This document shows positions 17,418 through 26,954 of a stretch of DNA of 48,940 nucleotides, piece after piece. Both the position numbers and the translations under genes were made by a program. The notes beneath the pieces are model-generated. The model worked only from the letters and a program-made list of their open reading frames with translations. It ran no database searches and had not been told where the DNA came from. Where the stretch lies: positions 641,336 through 690,275 of the forward strand of contig NZ_CP024770.1 of NCBI RefSeq assembly GCF_011395035.1, written 5' to 3'. Numbering within the stretch: the first letter of the stretch is position 1; every line of letters begins with the position of its first letter. Origin of the DNA: Pantoea cypripedii (lineage in GTDB: Bacteria > Pseudomonadota > Gammaproteobacteria > Enterobacterales > Enterobacteriaceae).

Positions 17418-18779
17418 TCAGCCCCCGAACTCATAGTTAGACATCACCTGGTCTGACAGCGAGGTCGAAAGCTGCTGACGGATATCACGCAGGCTGCGGT
17501 CATACTCAGCCAGGCCGTTCTGCTGCACCTGAATACGCGCCACGCGCTGGCTCAGTTCGTTGCGCACCTGGCGCAGATTTTCGCGGAAGTGCTGGTTTTC
17601 CGCTTCGGTATCCAGCGTCCCGGCCGCGCCGCTCGCCGCCACGTCAATCAGGCCGTTGATATAGGACATCACCATATCTGCGGCGATGTATTCCGCCAGG
17701 CTGCTGACCACGCTCTGGTCCAGCCCCACCGATGCAGAATCGATGGTGTAGCGCAGGATCCGCACGCGGGTGCTGCTGATTAGCGCCCTTTCGTTCTCCG
17801 ACAGCGCCATGTCGCTGCGGCTTTTGTCAAAGATGTCATTAAGCATGTTGCGCACCTGGCCGGTCATGCCATCGGATTCCGCCAGGGTCATGCTGACCAC
17901 CACCGGCGACAGGCAGGTGTCGTTGTCATTGCAGCGGTAGATCTTTTCGCTGCCGCCATTCAGCAACGTGTTGAACATCGACTCACTGCCGCCCCGCGGT
18001 TGCAGGAAGGTGGGATTACCGATGCCGTCATAAATCACCGTCCCCACCATCGACATCAGGAACTCCTTCAGCAGGCGATCGCTGCTGAAAAACTGATTGA
18101 GCTTACTGAACGACTCCCACGTGAGGTTACGATTACGCGGAATGCGCTGGCGTTCCTCGTCCGTGGCTTTACTGAACACGCTGTCCGTTTGCCCACCCAC
18201 GCCACAGCCCTGGCGCGAGGCGGCCCAGTCAGAAAACACGTCGTGTTTCGTGCCAAGGTCCTGACAAATCTGCGCGTTTGCCGCCTGAGTTTTCGGCCAT
18301 AAACCGCCAACGATCGACTGTGCCGCCTGGCAGGTGGAAATGTTCATGTTGTTGGTATCGGCTGCGAGCTTCTGCAGATAATCTTTCACCGACTTGCACT
18401 GCGGGCAGATGGTTTCCAGCCCGAGATCGAAGGCATATCCCGCCGCGTTGCTCAGGATCTGCTTACCCATAATCTTGATGCTGTCGCTGTTGATAAAACT
18501 GAACGAGCCGAGATACGCATCGATGCCGCCACAGCCGGATTTGATATCCGGCAGCGTCACCGATATCAGCTGGATGTTGCGCACCGGCGTGCGGATAAAG
18601 AGGTTGCCGCCAGTGAGATAACCGGCAGATTGCCCCTGCCAGGCCGCCGCCTGGGTGTAGTTGCCGCCACCCATATCATTAAAGAACCGGCGGATGTCGC
18701 TGCTGACATCTGCCAGCGCTGGCACTGTAAGAAACAGGCCTACCAGCAAAATTGCCGCATTACCTGGCCGCTGCATCAC
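17418..18779 (-). CDS. traH: TraH pilus assembly protein
   Basis: A 453-residue periplasmic protein (F TraH is 458) with a signal peptide ending near ALA (residue 23), then DVSSDIRRFFNDMGGGNYT, a hallmark of the TraH N-terminus. It has several cysteines (for example CPQC) and a coiled-coil C-terminus (about 395-440). Part of the F-type envelope complex with TraF, TraU, TraW and TrbB/TrbI. Its start overlaps the trbB stop by four bases, typical of tight operon packing. F has trbJ and trbF near here; they are absent. Confidence 0.95.
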   Translation of the reverse strand: MMQRPGNAAILLVGLFLTVPALADVSSDIRRFFNDMGGGNYTQAAAWQGQSAGYLTGGNLFIRTPVRNIQLISVTLPDIKSGCGGIDAYLGSFSFINSDSIKIMGKQILSNAAGYAFDLGLETICPQCKSVKDYLQKLAADTNNMNISTCQAAQSIVGGLWPKTQAANAQICQDLGTKHDVFSDWAASRQGCGVGGQTDSVFSKATDEERQRIPRNRNLTWESFSKLNQFFSSDRLLKEFLMSMVGTVIYDGIGNPTFLQPRGGSESMFNTLLNGGSEKIYRCNDNDTCLSPVVVSMTLAESDGMTGQVRNMLNDIFDKSRSDMALSENERALISSTRVRILRYTIDSASVGLDQSVVSSLAEYIAADMVMSYINGLIDVAASGAAGTLDTEAENQHFRENLRQVRNELSQRVARIQVQQNGLAEYDRSLRDIRQQLSTSLSDQVMSNYEFGG

Positions 18780-19288
18780 AGCACCCCCAGCTCAACCGCA
18801 AGGGCAAAGGACTCCGACAGTCGCTGCTTCAGCGCCTCTTCGGAAATGTCGCCCTGCGACAGGGGGATGGTAACCAGCGACTGGGTGTTGATCAGAAAAT
18901 CGGTCGGCGTAGCCCGTGGCAGTTCGGCAAAAAAGTCATTCACCACGCGTTCATTCACCGGCACCACCTGCGGGAATACCGCATCCCCCAGGCTGTCGAA
19001 ACTGAAGACAAACACCGCCAGCCCGGTCTGCTGCGCAACGGATTTCAGCACCGGATTAAAATGGTGGCAGAACGGGCAGTCGGACCGCAGAAAATGCACG
19101 ATTTGCCAGTGGCGGATATCAACCGGCCGGCCATCCGCCAGGCGAAACCATACCGGAGCCGGATCCGCAGGCACCGCGGGGTTCGCCTTGCCTTTTGCCT
19201 CTTCCAGCCGGGCAATCTCATCCAGCGCGCCCGCGTCGGCAATCAAGGGAACCAGCAGCATCAGCACAGCAAACAGGGGGGTAAGCAT
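18776..19288 (-). CDS. trbB: TrbB thioredoxin-like disulfide isomerase
   Basis: A 170-residue periplasmic protein (F TrbB is 181) with a signal peptide (MLTPLFAVLMLLVPLIADAG). A thioredoxin-fold domain carries the active-site CPFC at 71-74 preceded by VHFLRSD. F TrbB has disulfide isomerase activity and helps fold cysteine-rich TraH, TraU and TraN. It sits between traF and traH; F has traQ and trbA/artA nearby, which are missing here. The predicted role follows from family and motif. Confidence 0.92.
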   Translation of the reverse strand: MLTPLFAVLMLLVPLIADAGALDEIARLEEAKGKANPAVPADPAPVWFRLADGRPVDIRHWQIVHFLRSDCPFCHHFNPVLKSVAQQTGLAVFVFSFDSLGDAVFPQVVPVNERVVNDFFAELPRATPTDFLINTQSLVTIPLSQGDISEEALKQRLSESFALAVELGVL

Positions 19289-19291
19289 CGG

Positions 19292-20053
19292 TTAATCCTC
19301 CGGGCGAAAGTCTGTGACGACGTTGAGCATGCGGCGCGCAAGGTCATCCTGGGTGATAAAGCCATAGGCCAGTGGCTGGTATTTTTTGCTTTCGGGTTCC
19401 ACCAGATAAATGGCCGGGAAGTGAGTGATGTTCATGTTGTGCGCCTGGCCGCTGTCGTGGCGGCTGTCGGGCAGATCCGGGTTGATACGACCATCGACGG
19501 TAACCGGCACCACGGCCAGGCCATACTGCTCGCTGAATTCCTTCACGATGCTGCCAAGCCGGTTATCCAGCGGCTCCTGACCACGGTAGAAATAGAACAC
19601 CCCGAAACGTTGATTCACGAGGCGGATCGCCGCCTGTTGCTTCTGGCGCTGGCGGGTGTACTGAATGTTTGCCGTGCCGTTGTAGAACGGGTGTTGCAGG
19701 CTGTAATCCAGTTCGGGATGGTCCAGCAGCACCTTCTCCCAGCGGGCGGCGAACAGGCTGGCCTGATTGACCATCCAGTCCTGCACAATTTTATAGCGGC
19801 GGATATTTTCCACGGAGGGGTGGAGCATGGCCTCATTCATGACACTGTCACGGAATGCCTGGAGTCGCTGCATGCGGGTGGTCGGGTTGTCCGGCGGCAG
19901 CGGATCTGGCGTCTCTTCTTCCTGCGCAGGCACCGACTGGTTATACCAGTACCAGCCCACCGCTGGCTGATAGTCGTAGCCGTCTGATTTTTCCGGTGCT
20001 GCATACAGCGGGCAGGTCAACAGCAGCAGCGCAAGGCAGGATGCGTTTCTCAT
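19292..20053 (-). CDS. traF: TraF conjugal pilus assembly protein
   Basis: A 253-residue periplasmic protein (F TraF is 247) with a signal peptide (MRNASCLALLLLTCPLYA). The C-terminal 120 residues form a thioredoxin-like domain (FGVFYFYRGQEPLDN). As in F-type TraF, no CXXC motif is present, so it is not a redox enzyme. It acts in pilus extension with TraH, TraU and TraW. The start codon overlaps the traN stop by one base. Confidence 0.94.
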   Translation of the reverse strand: MRNASCLALLLLTCPLYAAPEKSDGYDYQPAVGWYWYNQSVPAQEEETPDPLPPDNPTTRMQRLQAFRDSVMNEAMLHPSVENIRRYKIVQDWMVNQASLFAARWEKVLLDHPELDYSLQHPFYNGTANIQYTRQRQKQQAAIRLVNQRFGVFYFYRGQEPLDNRLGSIVKEFSEQYGLAVVPVTVDGRINPDLPDSRHDSGQAHNMNITHFPAIYLVEPESKKYQPLAYGFITQDDLARRMLNVVTDFRPED

Positions 20054-21891
20054 CAGCCGCCTCCGCCAGGTCGCAGGCTGTTCTGGATATCCGACAGAAT
20101 GCGTTGCAGGAGTGCCTCCTGATCGGGCAGTTCGACGTTGTTGTTGAGGTCGTCATAAAAATCAGTGAAGTCGAGGCGATCGAATCTGATCCGCTGCAAT
20201 TCGCTGATGCTGATCCCCCGGCAATTGGGATTCTCCCCGGAACCCAATCCAATGCCGAGCTGATCACGACGCCCCTGCACCTGCAAAATGCGGGCAAGTT
20301 TGCTGTCAAAAACGCAGTACCCTTCTTTCTTTTGCAGGCAGACACCCAGCACTTTTCTGGCGCAGTAGCTGCCGACGCTGACCACCAGCTTTTTCTCCTT
20401 GCCGGTGCCAATCTGTTGCTCCTCGCTGTTACAGTGCGCCAGCCCGGCATCCTGCCCCCAGCCACCGCTTTTGCAGCAGTTGCTGAATCCCGCCGCGCTT
20501 TTGCGACATGCCATCCCCCGGCCGGTAAAGGCACGGACTGACGCCGGATCCATGCCGGCAAATTCCTTACCGGCAGCCGCCAGGGCAGCCAGCTGCGAGA
20601 CGGCAGCCTCAAAGTTCTGACTCTCCCCGGCCTGCATCGCGGCGCAGCTGCCATCGGAACAGTAGAACTCTGAACCGCAGACATAGCCGGTGCTCTTTTC
20701 GGTGTGGGCGCACTGCCAGGTGAGATGATGGAACACGCAGTAGTTACCGATTTTCTCTGCGCAGGTGCGCGTGCCCTCGCTGCAGTCGGGATTATCGATA
20801 TAACTCTGGCAGCTGTTGGTGTCGTCCTCATACAGGTTCCACTGGGTGGTGTACGCCCAGCAGTCGCTGTACAACGTATAAGGAATACCACCCAGCACCA
20901 CAGTGCGTTCGCCACCCGGGTCGCTACAGACTTCACTCACCCATACGGCATCGCCCATCTCCGCCGGACAACTGTTCGTCCATTGCAGCACCGGTTTCAA
21001 CGTTTCCCGGATGACCTCCATCGGCAGAGTGATACGGACAACGATGGTGCCGCTGGCGACTGAATTCAGTAAACCGCTGGCCGCCTGGTCGTGATGGCCA
21101 TCGGTGTTGTAGCGGATACGCAGACTGATCACCTGTCCCTGTTTCACCGTCTGCGGGGCGATGACAAAAGCACCCGAGTTATTCAGTTTTGCTCTGATGG
21201 TCTGCCCGAATGCCTGGATGGAGTAATCCAGCCGATCACCGTGATAGCCGGGCGATGAGGGATAGCGCAGTTCCCAGCTGCCGCTGCTGAGTGAGCCGTC
21301 CTCCGGCACCGGGATGTCATATTGGATCCAGTAATCTTCGATACGCCTGCCCGTAACACTTCGCGCATCCAGCACCAGTTGGGTCTGAACACTCTCCAGC
21401 GCACCGGTGGTGACGATAGTGGCTTTACGAGTACAGGACTGGTTCAGATCGGACGCCATATCGCACTGATGCGTGGTGTACGTGATTTTACTCAACTCCT
21501 GCGCCACGCACTGGCCTGCATCCCCTCCGGCGATGGCCTCCGCGTTGCTGCGCACTTCATCGCTGTGCTTCATCATGTCGGAGTCAGGACTGATGCTGTC
21601 GGCGGGATTATTGATATACGCTTCCTGCGCCGTCTGGCCCAGTTCCGACGTATGCAGTTCCGCTGCGCCATGCACGGCGATACTGGAATCGGTCTGGGTG
21701 ACGCCACCGTAATACGATCGTTGCGGTGCATCCGCGCTGAAGTTGTCGAAGTAACTGCCAGGATCGGCCTGAATCCTGCCTGATGCCTGCTTGCCAGCCT
21801 CAATCCCTTCCTGATTCGAAGCATCCATACCTGCCGCAGCGGCGCAGGTAATGAGGATCCCCGCCAGCAGGAGACGATTGTTTCTTTTCAT
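20053..21891 (-). CDS. traN: TraN outer-membrane mating-pair stabilisation adhesin
   Basis: A 612-residue secreted, cysteine-rich protein (F TraN is 602) with a signal peptide near residues 1-20. The N-terminal part contains QEGIEAGKQASGRIQADPG, and the C-terminal part has dense cysteines (for example CCKSGGWGQDAG, GYCVFDSKLARILQVQGR) shared by all TraN proteins. The central region (about 150-330) is the variable receptor-recognition part, which decides which outer-membrane protein of the recipient is bound (OmpA, OmpW, OmpK36 or OmpF in known types). I cannot assign its type from sequence alone. Confidence 0.95.
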   Translation of the reverse strand: MKRNNRLLLAGILITCAAAAGMDASNQEGIEAGKQASGRIQADPGSYFDNFSADAPQRSYYGGVTQTDSSIAVHGAAELHTSELGQTAQEAYINNPADSISPDSDMMKHSDEVRSNAEAIAGGDAGQCVAQELSKITYTTHQCDMASDLNQSCTRKATIVTTGALESVQTQLVLDARSVTGRRIEDYWIQYDIPVPEDGSLSSGSWELRYPSSPGYHGDRLDYSIQAFGQTIRAKLNNSGAFVIAPQTVKQGQVISLRIRYNTDGHHDQAASGLLNSVASGTIVVRITLPMEVIRETLKPVLQWTNSCPAEMGDAVWVSEVCSDPGGERTVVLGGIPYTLYSDCWAYTTQWNLYEDDTNSCQSYIDNPDCSEGTRTCAEKIGNYCVFHHLTWQCAHTEKSTGYVCGSEFYCSDGSCAAMQAGESQNFEAAVSQLAALAAAGKEFAGMDPASVRAFTGRGMACRKSAAGFSNCCKSGGWGQDAGLAHCNSEEQQIGTGKEKKLVVSVGSYCARKVLGVCLQKKEGYCVFDSKLARILQVQGRRDQLGIGLGSGENPNCRGISISELQRIRFDRLDFTDFYDDLNNNVELPDQEALLQRILSDIQNSLRPGGGG

Positions 21892-21912
21892 CTGAATTTC
21901 CGCGAAGTCGGG

Positions 21913-22353
21913 TCAGTCAGCGCTGACGAAAGGACGGCACTCTCCCCGCTCAGCCAGCAGGGTGAGTGCGTCACTGAGGGCGACATTGCCATAGAGGATG
22001 TCGAAGCGTTCACCGCAGCTTTGCACCAGTGCCGGTACCTGCTTCACGCCGTAACGCTCAAAGCGCATCGGATCAATCAGTACTCCCCTTACCTGATACT
22101 GGCTGACCAGATGCAGCATGTACTGCGCGGTCTGCTCCATGCTGTCATTCACCAGCCCCCGCAGATACACCGGGATACCACGGGCCTCCGCCGCTTTCAT
22201 CAGGATGGCGAGCTGTTTTTCCGGAATGGAGGTGGAGAGAAAAAAGGCCATCTCACTGGCATGACTGACGGACGATATCCCCGCCATCAGTACGGATGCC
22301 AGCACCATCCGGCACCTTCGTGTTAAAGCACGACGCAGTTGCGTTTTTTCCAT
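21913..22353 (-). CDS. trbC: TrbC type-F conjugal transfer pilus assembly protein
   Basis: A 146-residue product if started at the ATG at 22353, which gives a proper signal peptide (basic MEKTQLRRALTRRCR, then VLASVLMAGISSVSHA). The frame stays open up to 22407, and a further ATG at 22308 with AAGGTG upstream is also possible. The mature protein has the TrbC core (FFLSTSIPEKQL, GIPVYLRGLVND, IDPMRFERYGVKQVPALV). It is shorter than F TrbC (212), lacking the charged N-terminal segment after the signal peptide. It works with TraW in pilus assembly; the two are fused in some plasmids. The gene overlaps the end of traU. Confidence 0.9.
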   Translation of the reverse strand: MEKTQLRRALTRRCRMVLASVLMAGISSVSHASEMAFFLSTSIPEKQLAILMKAAEARGIPVYLRGLVNDSMEQTAQYMLHLVSQYQVRGVLIDPMRFERYGVKQVPALVQSCGERFDILYGNVALSDALTLLAERGECRPFVSAD

Positions 22354-23309
22354 ATCAGATACCCGTAGTTCTTCCGTGAAACCGGCATCTCTTTGCCGGT
22401 CTGCCATTGCATAACGTTGCGCCCGGTCGGATGGCAGGACGCCACGTCGGGGATGGGGTTAACCAGCTGATATCGGTAACGCCCTTTGGGCATGATGGCG
22501 GAGGGATACTCATAACAGACCGCCGTGTTTTGCGGCACCGTGTCCAAGATCAGCCCCTGCCGATGCAGTTTGAAGTTCATCCGCTCCGAAAGCAGCACCG
22601 AGCTGTTGAGACCACTGGACTCGTTCACGATGTTGCCGGTGAAGGGATACAGCGAACCGTGCGATCCGGCACACCAGAACAGCGCATCGATGGGTTTACC
22701 TGCAACCGCCGCCAGTGCATCGGCGGCACAGGCCATCTGCGCGACAGGATTGGCAAACAGCATCACTTCCGGGTTAATAAACAGCGCGAGATTGTCATTC
22801 TGCCAGGTGGGATCCAGCTCCGAGAGATAGCCAATATCGTATTCTCCACCCTGCATGCACATCTCCGAGGCGATGATGTTAAGCCATGACACCAGCGGGT
22901 ATTTGTACCAGTGGACGTGATAGAAGGTGCCCGGATGCTGATTCGCGACCTTTGTCCCGGCTCCGGTACCGGCTCCGGGGATCCCGACGCTGAAACCGCC
23001 CATATTCACCATGCAGCCTGGCGCGCGCGTCACGTCCGTCATGGCAAACGGTTCCCAGAAACCGATGGCGATACCGGGCCGTTCAAATATCGGCGGCGGT
23101 ACCGGGCAGAACTGAATCGGTGACGACGGATTATCCGTATCGGGCTGATGACCCGGTGAAATCTGCGTGCTGCCGACGCTCATGGGAAAAAGGCAGTTCC
23201 AGCAGATGTCCGTAATCGGATTAACCCAGCGGCCCTCGCAGGTCGGGTCTGCGGCATTTGCCTGCCCGGTGACCAGCACCAGACAGACGGCAGTGATATA
23301 ACGTTCCAT
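22323..23309 (-). CDS. traU: TraU conjugal transfer protein
   Basis: A 328-residue cysteine-rich periplasmic protein (F TraU is 330) with a signal peptide ending at QANA. Highly conserved stretches include PITDICWNCLFPMSVG, GIAIGFWEPFAMTDVTRAPGC and YHVHWYKYPLVSWLN. Needed for DNA transfer and pilus assembly, with TraW and TrbC. GGAGGAAAAC precedes the ATG. It follows traW by 13 bp. Confidence 0.96.
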   Translation of the reverse strand: MERYITAVCLVLVTGQANAADPTCEGRWVNPITDICWNCLFPMSVGSTQISPGHQPDTDNPSSPIQFCPVPPPIFERPGIAIGFWEPFAMTDVTRAPGCMVNMGGFSVGIPGAGTGAGTKVANQHPGTFYHVHWYKYPLVSWLNIIASEMCMQGGEYDIGYLSELDPTWQNDNLALFINPEVMLFANPVAQMACAADALAAVAGKPIDALFWCAGSHGSLYPFTGNIVNESSGLNSSVLLSERMNFKLHRQGLILDTVPQNTAVCYEYPSAIMPKGRYRYQLVNPIPDVASCHPTGRNVMQWQTGKEMPVSRKNYGYLIWKKRNCVVL

Positions 23310-23322
23310 GTTTTCCTCCGGA

Positions 23323-23955
23323 TTATTCTTCGGGCAGACCGTATTCGGTGATACTGAAAACCCGTTTTCCTGGCACCTGTTTCACTTCGGCGGGGATCTG
23401 CCTGATCCCAAACTTCCTGACCAGACTGCCGCTCTGGTCAAAGTAGACACGATCCCCCAGTGCGCTGGCGCTGTCCCGAACATTGCCGTTCACCAGGATA
23501 ATGCGTCGGCTGGTCGTTAACGGCCGTTGCTGCCGCATCCAGGCCACCTGCCGCACGTCATCCCCATCAATGAAGTACAGCGTTTCATCAAACACCGGGA
23601 TAACATCGAACGGACTGATCCGCTCCCCCCTGCGGGCAAACACATTGCCCTGCTGATCGCTGAGATCCTGTGCCACGGTGAAGGCCGGGTCGTACAGCCG
23701 GATATGAGTTTCCCGGCCGGTGACCAGACCGTCCACCGGCGGTGGACGCATCACCAGCGCTTCCACCTGATCACGTAACGCCTGTTCTGTGTCTGCCTGC
23801 GTCTGCCCGGCAAAATGTTGCTGAAGATTGTTCTGCAACACGGTGATCAGGTTATGTTCCCGGATATCCCAGGTATCACCCCAGGTACCGAGATCGGCAG
23901 CGGCTAACGGCCAGGAGAAAGCAGCCAGCACCAGGCCGGTCAGTAAGGATTTCAT
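23323..23955 (-). CDS. traW: TraW type-F pilus assembly protein
   Basis: A 210-residue periplasmic protein (F TraW is 210) with signal peptide MKSLLTGLVLAAFSWPLAAA. Family hallmarks are DLGTWGDTWDIREHNL at the mature N-terminus, FARRGERISPFDVIP in the middle and GSLVRKFGIRQIPAEV near the end. It interacts with TrbC. It lies 36 bp after trbI on the same strand. Confidence 0.95.
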   Translation of the reverse strand: MKSLLTGLVLAAFSWPLAAADLGTWGDTWDIREHNLITVLQNNLQQHFAGQTQADTEQALRDQVEALVMRPPPVDGLVTGRETHIRLYDPAFTVAQDLSDQQGNVFARRGERISPFDVIPVFDETLYFIDGDDVRQVAWMRQQRPLTTSRRIILVNGNVRDSASALGDRVYFDQSGSLVRKFGIRQIPAEVKQVPGKRVFSITEYGLPEE

Positions 23956-23991
23956 CGGGTATCTCCCGCAGGTTTCGGTGATCGGGACGCG

Positions 23992-24345
23992 TTATGGCAG
24001 GTCGCTGGCCTGCATCTCACGGGCAAGCCGCGCCTGGATGTCCCGTGTGACATCCGGCACACCGGCTACCGCTGCCGGGCTGACCAGAATGCTGACGCGA
24101 AGTTCCCTGGCATATTGTTCAGTGACGGACGTCAGCTGCCGGTTAAACCGTGCCACCAGCTGCTTACGTTGCTCATCCGTCAGTTCCAGTCCGGCACTCT
24201 GGCGGGTAAAGGCATTCATCGTGCCCTTCATATCGAAAGCCACCACGCCGGGCGGCCTGAGCAACATAAGCCACAGCGCGGTACACAACCCAAGACTTGC
24301 CAGCGCAGAACACAGCCCCGTCAGCACCAGGTGGCGCAGGGTCAT
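23992..24345 (-). CDS. trbI: TrbI inner-membrane protein of F-type transfer
   Basis: A 117-residue protein (F TrbI is 128) with one N-terminal membrane helix (about 7-29) and a helical periplasmic domain. Its start overlaps the traC stop (ATGA). In F, TrbI influences pilus length/retraction and lies between traC and traW, exactly as here. Sequence conservation in this family is modest, so position contributes to the call. Confidence 0.87.
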   Translation of the reverse strand: MTLRHLVLTGLCSALASLGLCTALWLMLLRPPGVVAFDMKGTMNAFTRQSAGLELTDEQRKQLVARFNRQLTSVTEQYARELRVSILVSPAAVAGVPDVTRDIQARLAREMQASDLP

Positions 24346-26948
24346 AGCGTCATCTCCCGCAATGCTCTGACGATATCCCGCTTATGGGCGTCGTTGTCTG
24401 CCATCTCAAACAGGATGTCTTTGATATCGGCTCCCTGCTGCAGTCGCTGCTGGCGATAAGTAAAATCCTCACCCTTTGAGGAAAACAGGCTGTCGCTTAA
24501 CGGATCGAGGATCAGGCGGTGAAAGCTGGAGTATTCACCCACACTCAGCAGGAACGCGCTGTAGCGCGCCTTCTTCGCCGGAGGAAACTTGCGGATCATG
24601 CTCCACTCCAGCTCGTTAAAAGCATGCGGTTCTTCCTTCTGGAATGCCGCAAACGACTTCGCATCCTGCATACAGGTGAACTTAAAGGCGCTGTTGTCAT
24701 AGGCCGCCAGCATCGCCGTGGACAGGTTCTTATCCCGTATCGACTGGGTGACCATGCCATAGGAACCGTTGTGGCGACGCGCGGTACGGTATCCTTCATC
24801 GAAGAAATCGCTGATCTTCGGGCTGGATCCGCCAGCAAGTTTCCAGCCCTCATCGGTAATATTCATCTTGCGCATGCTGCGCGGGGTCACGTACATCATG
24901 TTTTCATTCCAGATCATGATGGAGAACAGCGTGGCAGTCAGCAGATCCCGCTGCTTACGCAGGTCCCCGAGGTCGGTCACCACAAACTGCAGGTCCGGCT
25001 GCAACGTCGGTTCGGAAGAATTAAAGAACCTGCCGTAGATACCCTTTGTGCTGTACTTGCCGAGCAGCGTCGTGATCTCGTCAATACGGCCGCTAATCTG
25101 CAGCGAATGCTGGCGGGCGATGTCATCTTTGCGCGCCTTCAGATAATCAATCACATGATCGATACGCATATCCTGCTGGTATGACGGCCAGTACTCAGTT
25201 ATCGCCTCCAGAATCAGCGATTCGTGGACTTCATCCAGCAGACCGTTCGGGCTGGCGAGGATGCAAAGCTGATCGCGGATACGCTCAGCGGCCAGCGTGA
25301 TAGAGGTGACATTGGCGAACGGATTGAAATGCAGCGACGCGCCATTGATGTAGGTGCCCCCCAGGCTGCTGCAGGCGGCCAGGTAAGAGTCGCCGATATC
25401 CTGAATGGTCACCGTGCCGCCGGTCTCCAGTACCGAACGGGCGATAGAGTTAGCCAGTACCGACTTACCTGCGCCTGAGGTGCCGGACATAAACCAGTTG
25501 AAATTGGCATTCGGCAGGGTTTCATCAAACACATCAATAAACGCCAGCTGATTGCGATAGCTGGGGATCAGAATGCCTGAAGCACAGAGTTTGTTGTCGC
25601 CAATCACCGGCAACAGGTTCACCGCATGGAACGTTTCCCCGCGCTGCAGGGCACCGGTCTTTTTACAGTCGCCGCGCAGCTTTTTATCCACCATGGAAAA
25701 CGGGATCAGCGCCAGCACATTGCGCAGCTGCATAAAATCCGCCCGCACAAACCGCAGCTTCTGAACGGCACAGGCATGGAGGGCTTTTTCGGTATAGCGC
25801 GAGGTCAGGTCGTCGTCATCCGGGCAGAACAACGCCATGCCGCAGAAATAACTGGTCAGGGATGTCTGATTCGACAGCAGGCGGGGACGGATATCACTCC
25901 ACTCTGCGTACTGACTTTTGGTGGACGGAATGTACTTCGCGTAGCTGGTATTCACCCGTGCATCCAGCGACAGGAAGCGGCTGTTGGCCTCGCCCTGACT
26001 TTTCATCTGCTCCTCGGTCACCAGCACCATCGAGAAGATAAACGGACAGGGGATCCCATTGGTGGGCGACGCCAGGTCCTGCAGGATATTGCCGTTCTGC
26101 CACAGATAATGCTCCTGGGGATTACGGTCCAGGTTGAGATTCACCATCCGCGCGCTGAATGGCCGGTTTTCCCTGTTCATGCCCTTAATACGGATATGTG
26201 AAGGCTTCAGCAACCAGGCGGTAGAAGGATCGACAAACTGCGCGCGCAGATCGGCAGCGGGATCATACGCCGCGCTGTATCTTTCCAGACAATCGGGATC
26301 GTGATTAAAAAATTCCCGCAGCACATTGTTGAACTCCGACACACCAATCGCCTGTGACCAGATATCTGCTGAATTCAGCGCATTCAGCAGGTTACGGCGG
26401 ATATCGCGCAGCCGGATAAAGTCAGTTTCGCTGACGGACTTAACCGGCGTGCTCCAGATAAAGAACAGCCGGTAGTCGCGCAGGGTCAGCGGGTGATCCA
26501 GACCGTTGCTGAAGTGATAGCGCGCGCCATTGAGGTAAAACCGGGCGGTGATGTCGTTGCATTCATCAGCCCGATGCCCGTGCCAGGCGAAGTTCTTCAG
26601 ACCATATTCAACCTGATCTTTTATCGCCCGCGAAGACACCAGCATCACCTGTAACGGCGTCTCCCGGGGGATAATGTCCCGCGCGATGTATTCCAGACTC
26701 TCGGCCAGCGCTTCATTGGCCCCAATCAGCGGCTGCGCCTCAATCACAAAACCGAGTGAATCCTGATTCACCCAGATCTGGCTGTCGCTGTCATAGTCGC
26801 GAAAGGGCAGCAGATCGCGGATATGCGGATAATCCAGCTCCAGGAGTTTTTCACGTGTCTCTGACGTCGTGTCATGTTCACCGAGGATCCCGGAGACGGT
26901 CTCAACGACATTCAGCGGATCGAAGCGAAAATCTTTAGGCAGTTTCAT
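24342..26948 (-). CDS. traC: TraC type IV secretion ATPase (VirB4 family)
   Basis: An 868-residue VirB4-family ATPase (F TraC is 875). The Walker A is GTSGAGKS at 489-496; the C-terminal ATPase core continues with ITDEGWKLAGGSSPKISDF (Walker B region) and a motif around GMVTQSIRDK. The N-terminal half is the TraC-specific domain. It powers assembly of pilin into the pilus and docks at the cytoplasmic face of the inner membrane. It is separated from traV by six bases. Confidence 0.97.
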   Translation of the reverse strand: MKLPKDFRFDPLNVVETVSGILGEHDTTSETREKLLELDYPHIRDLLPFRDYDSDSQIWVNQDSLGFVIEAQPLIGANEALAESLEYIARDIIPRETPLQVMLVSSRAIKDQVEYGLKNFAWHGHRADECNDITARFYLNGARYHFSNGLDHPLTLRDYRLFFIWSTPVKSVSETDFIRLRDIRRNLLNALNSADIWSQAIGVSEFNNVLREFFNHDPDCLERYSAAYDPAADLRAQFVDPSTAWLLKPSHIRIKGMNRENRPFSARMVNLNLDRNPQEHYLWQNGNILQDLASPTNGIPCPFIFSMVLVTEEQMKSQGEANSRFLSLDARVNTSYAKYIPSTKSQYAEWSDIRPRLLSNQTSLTSYFCGMALFCPDDDDLTSRYTEKALHACAVQKLRFVRADFMQLRNVLALIPFSMVDKKLRGDCKKTGALQRGETFHAVNLLPVIGDNKLCASGILIPSYRNQLAFIDVFDETLPNANFNWFMSGTSGAGKSVLANSIARSVLETGGTVTIQDIGDSYLAACSSLGGTYINGASLHFNPFANVTSITLAAERIRDQLCILASPNGLLDEVHESLILEAITEYWPSYQQDMRIDHVIDYLKARKDDIARQHSLQISGRIDEITTLLGKYSTKGIYGRFFNSSEPTLQPDLQFVVTDLGDLRKQRDLLTATLFSIMIWNENMMYVTPRSMRKMNITDEGWKLAGGSSPKISDFFDEGYRTARRHNGSYGMVTQSIRDKNLSTAMLAAYDNSAFKFTCMQDAKSFAAFQKEEPHAFNELEWSMIRKFPPAKKARYSAFLLSVGEYSSFHRLILDPLSDSLFSSKGEDFTYRQQRLQQGADIKDILFEMADNDAHKRDIVRALREMTL

Positions 26949-26954
26949 CGCGCC

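Noticed and set aside
16695..17456. Plus-strand ORF of 253 codons
   Set aside because: Antisense to traG, same reasoning as above.
18752..19987. Plus-strand ORF of 411 codons
   Set aside because: Antisense to trbB and traF, with composition typical of a shadow frame (many His, Gln, Arg).
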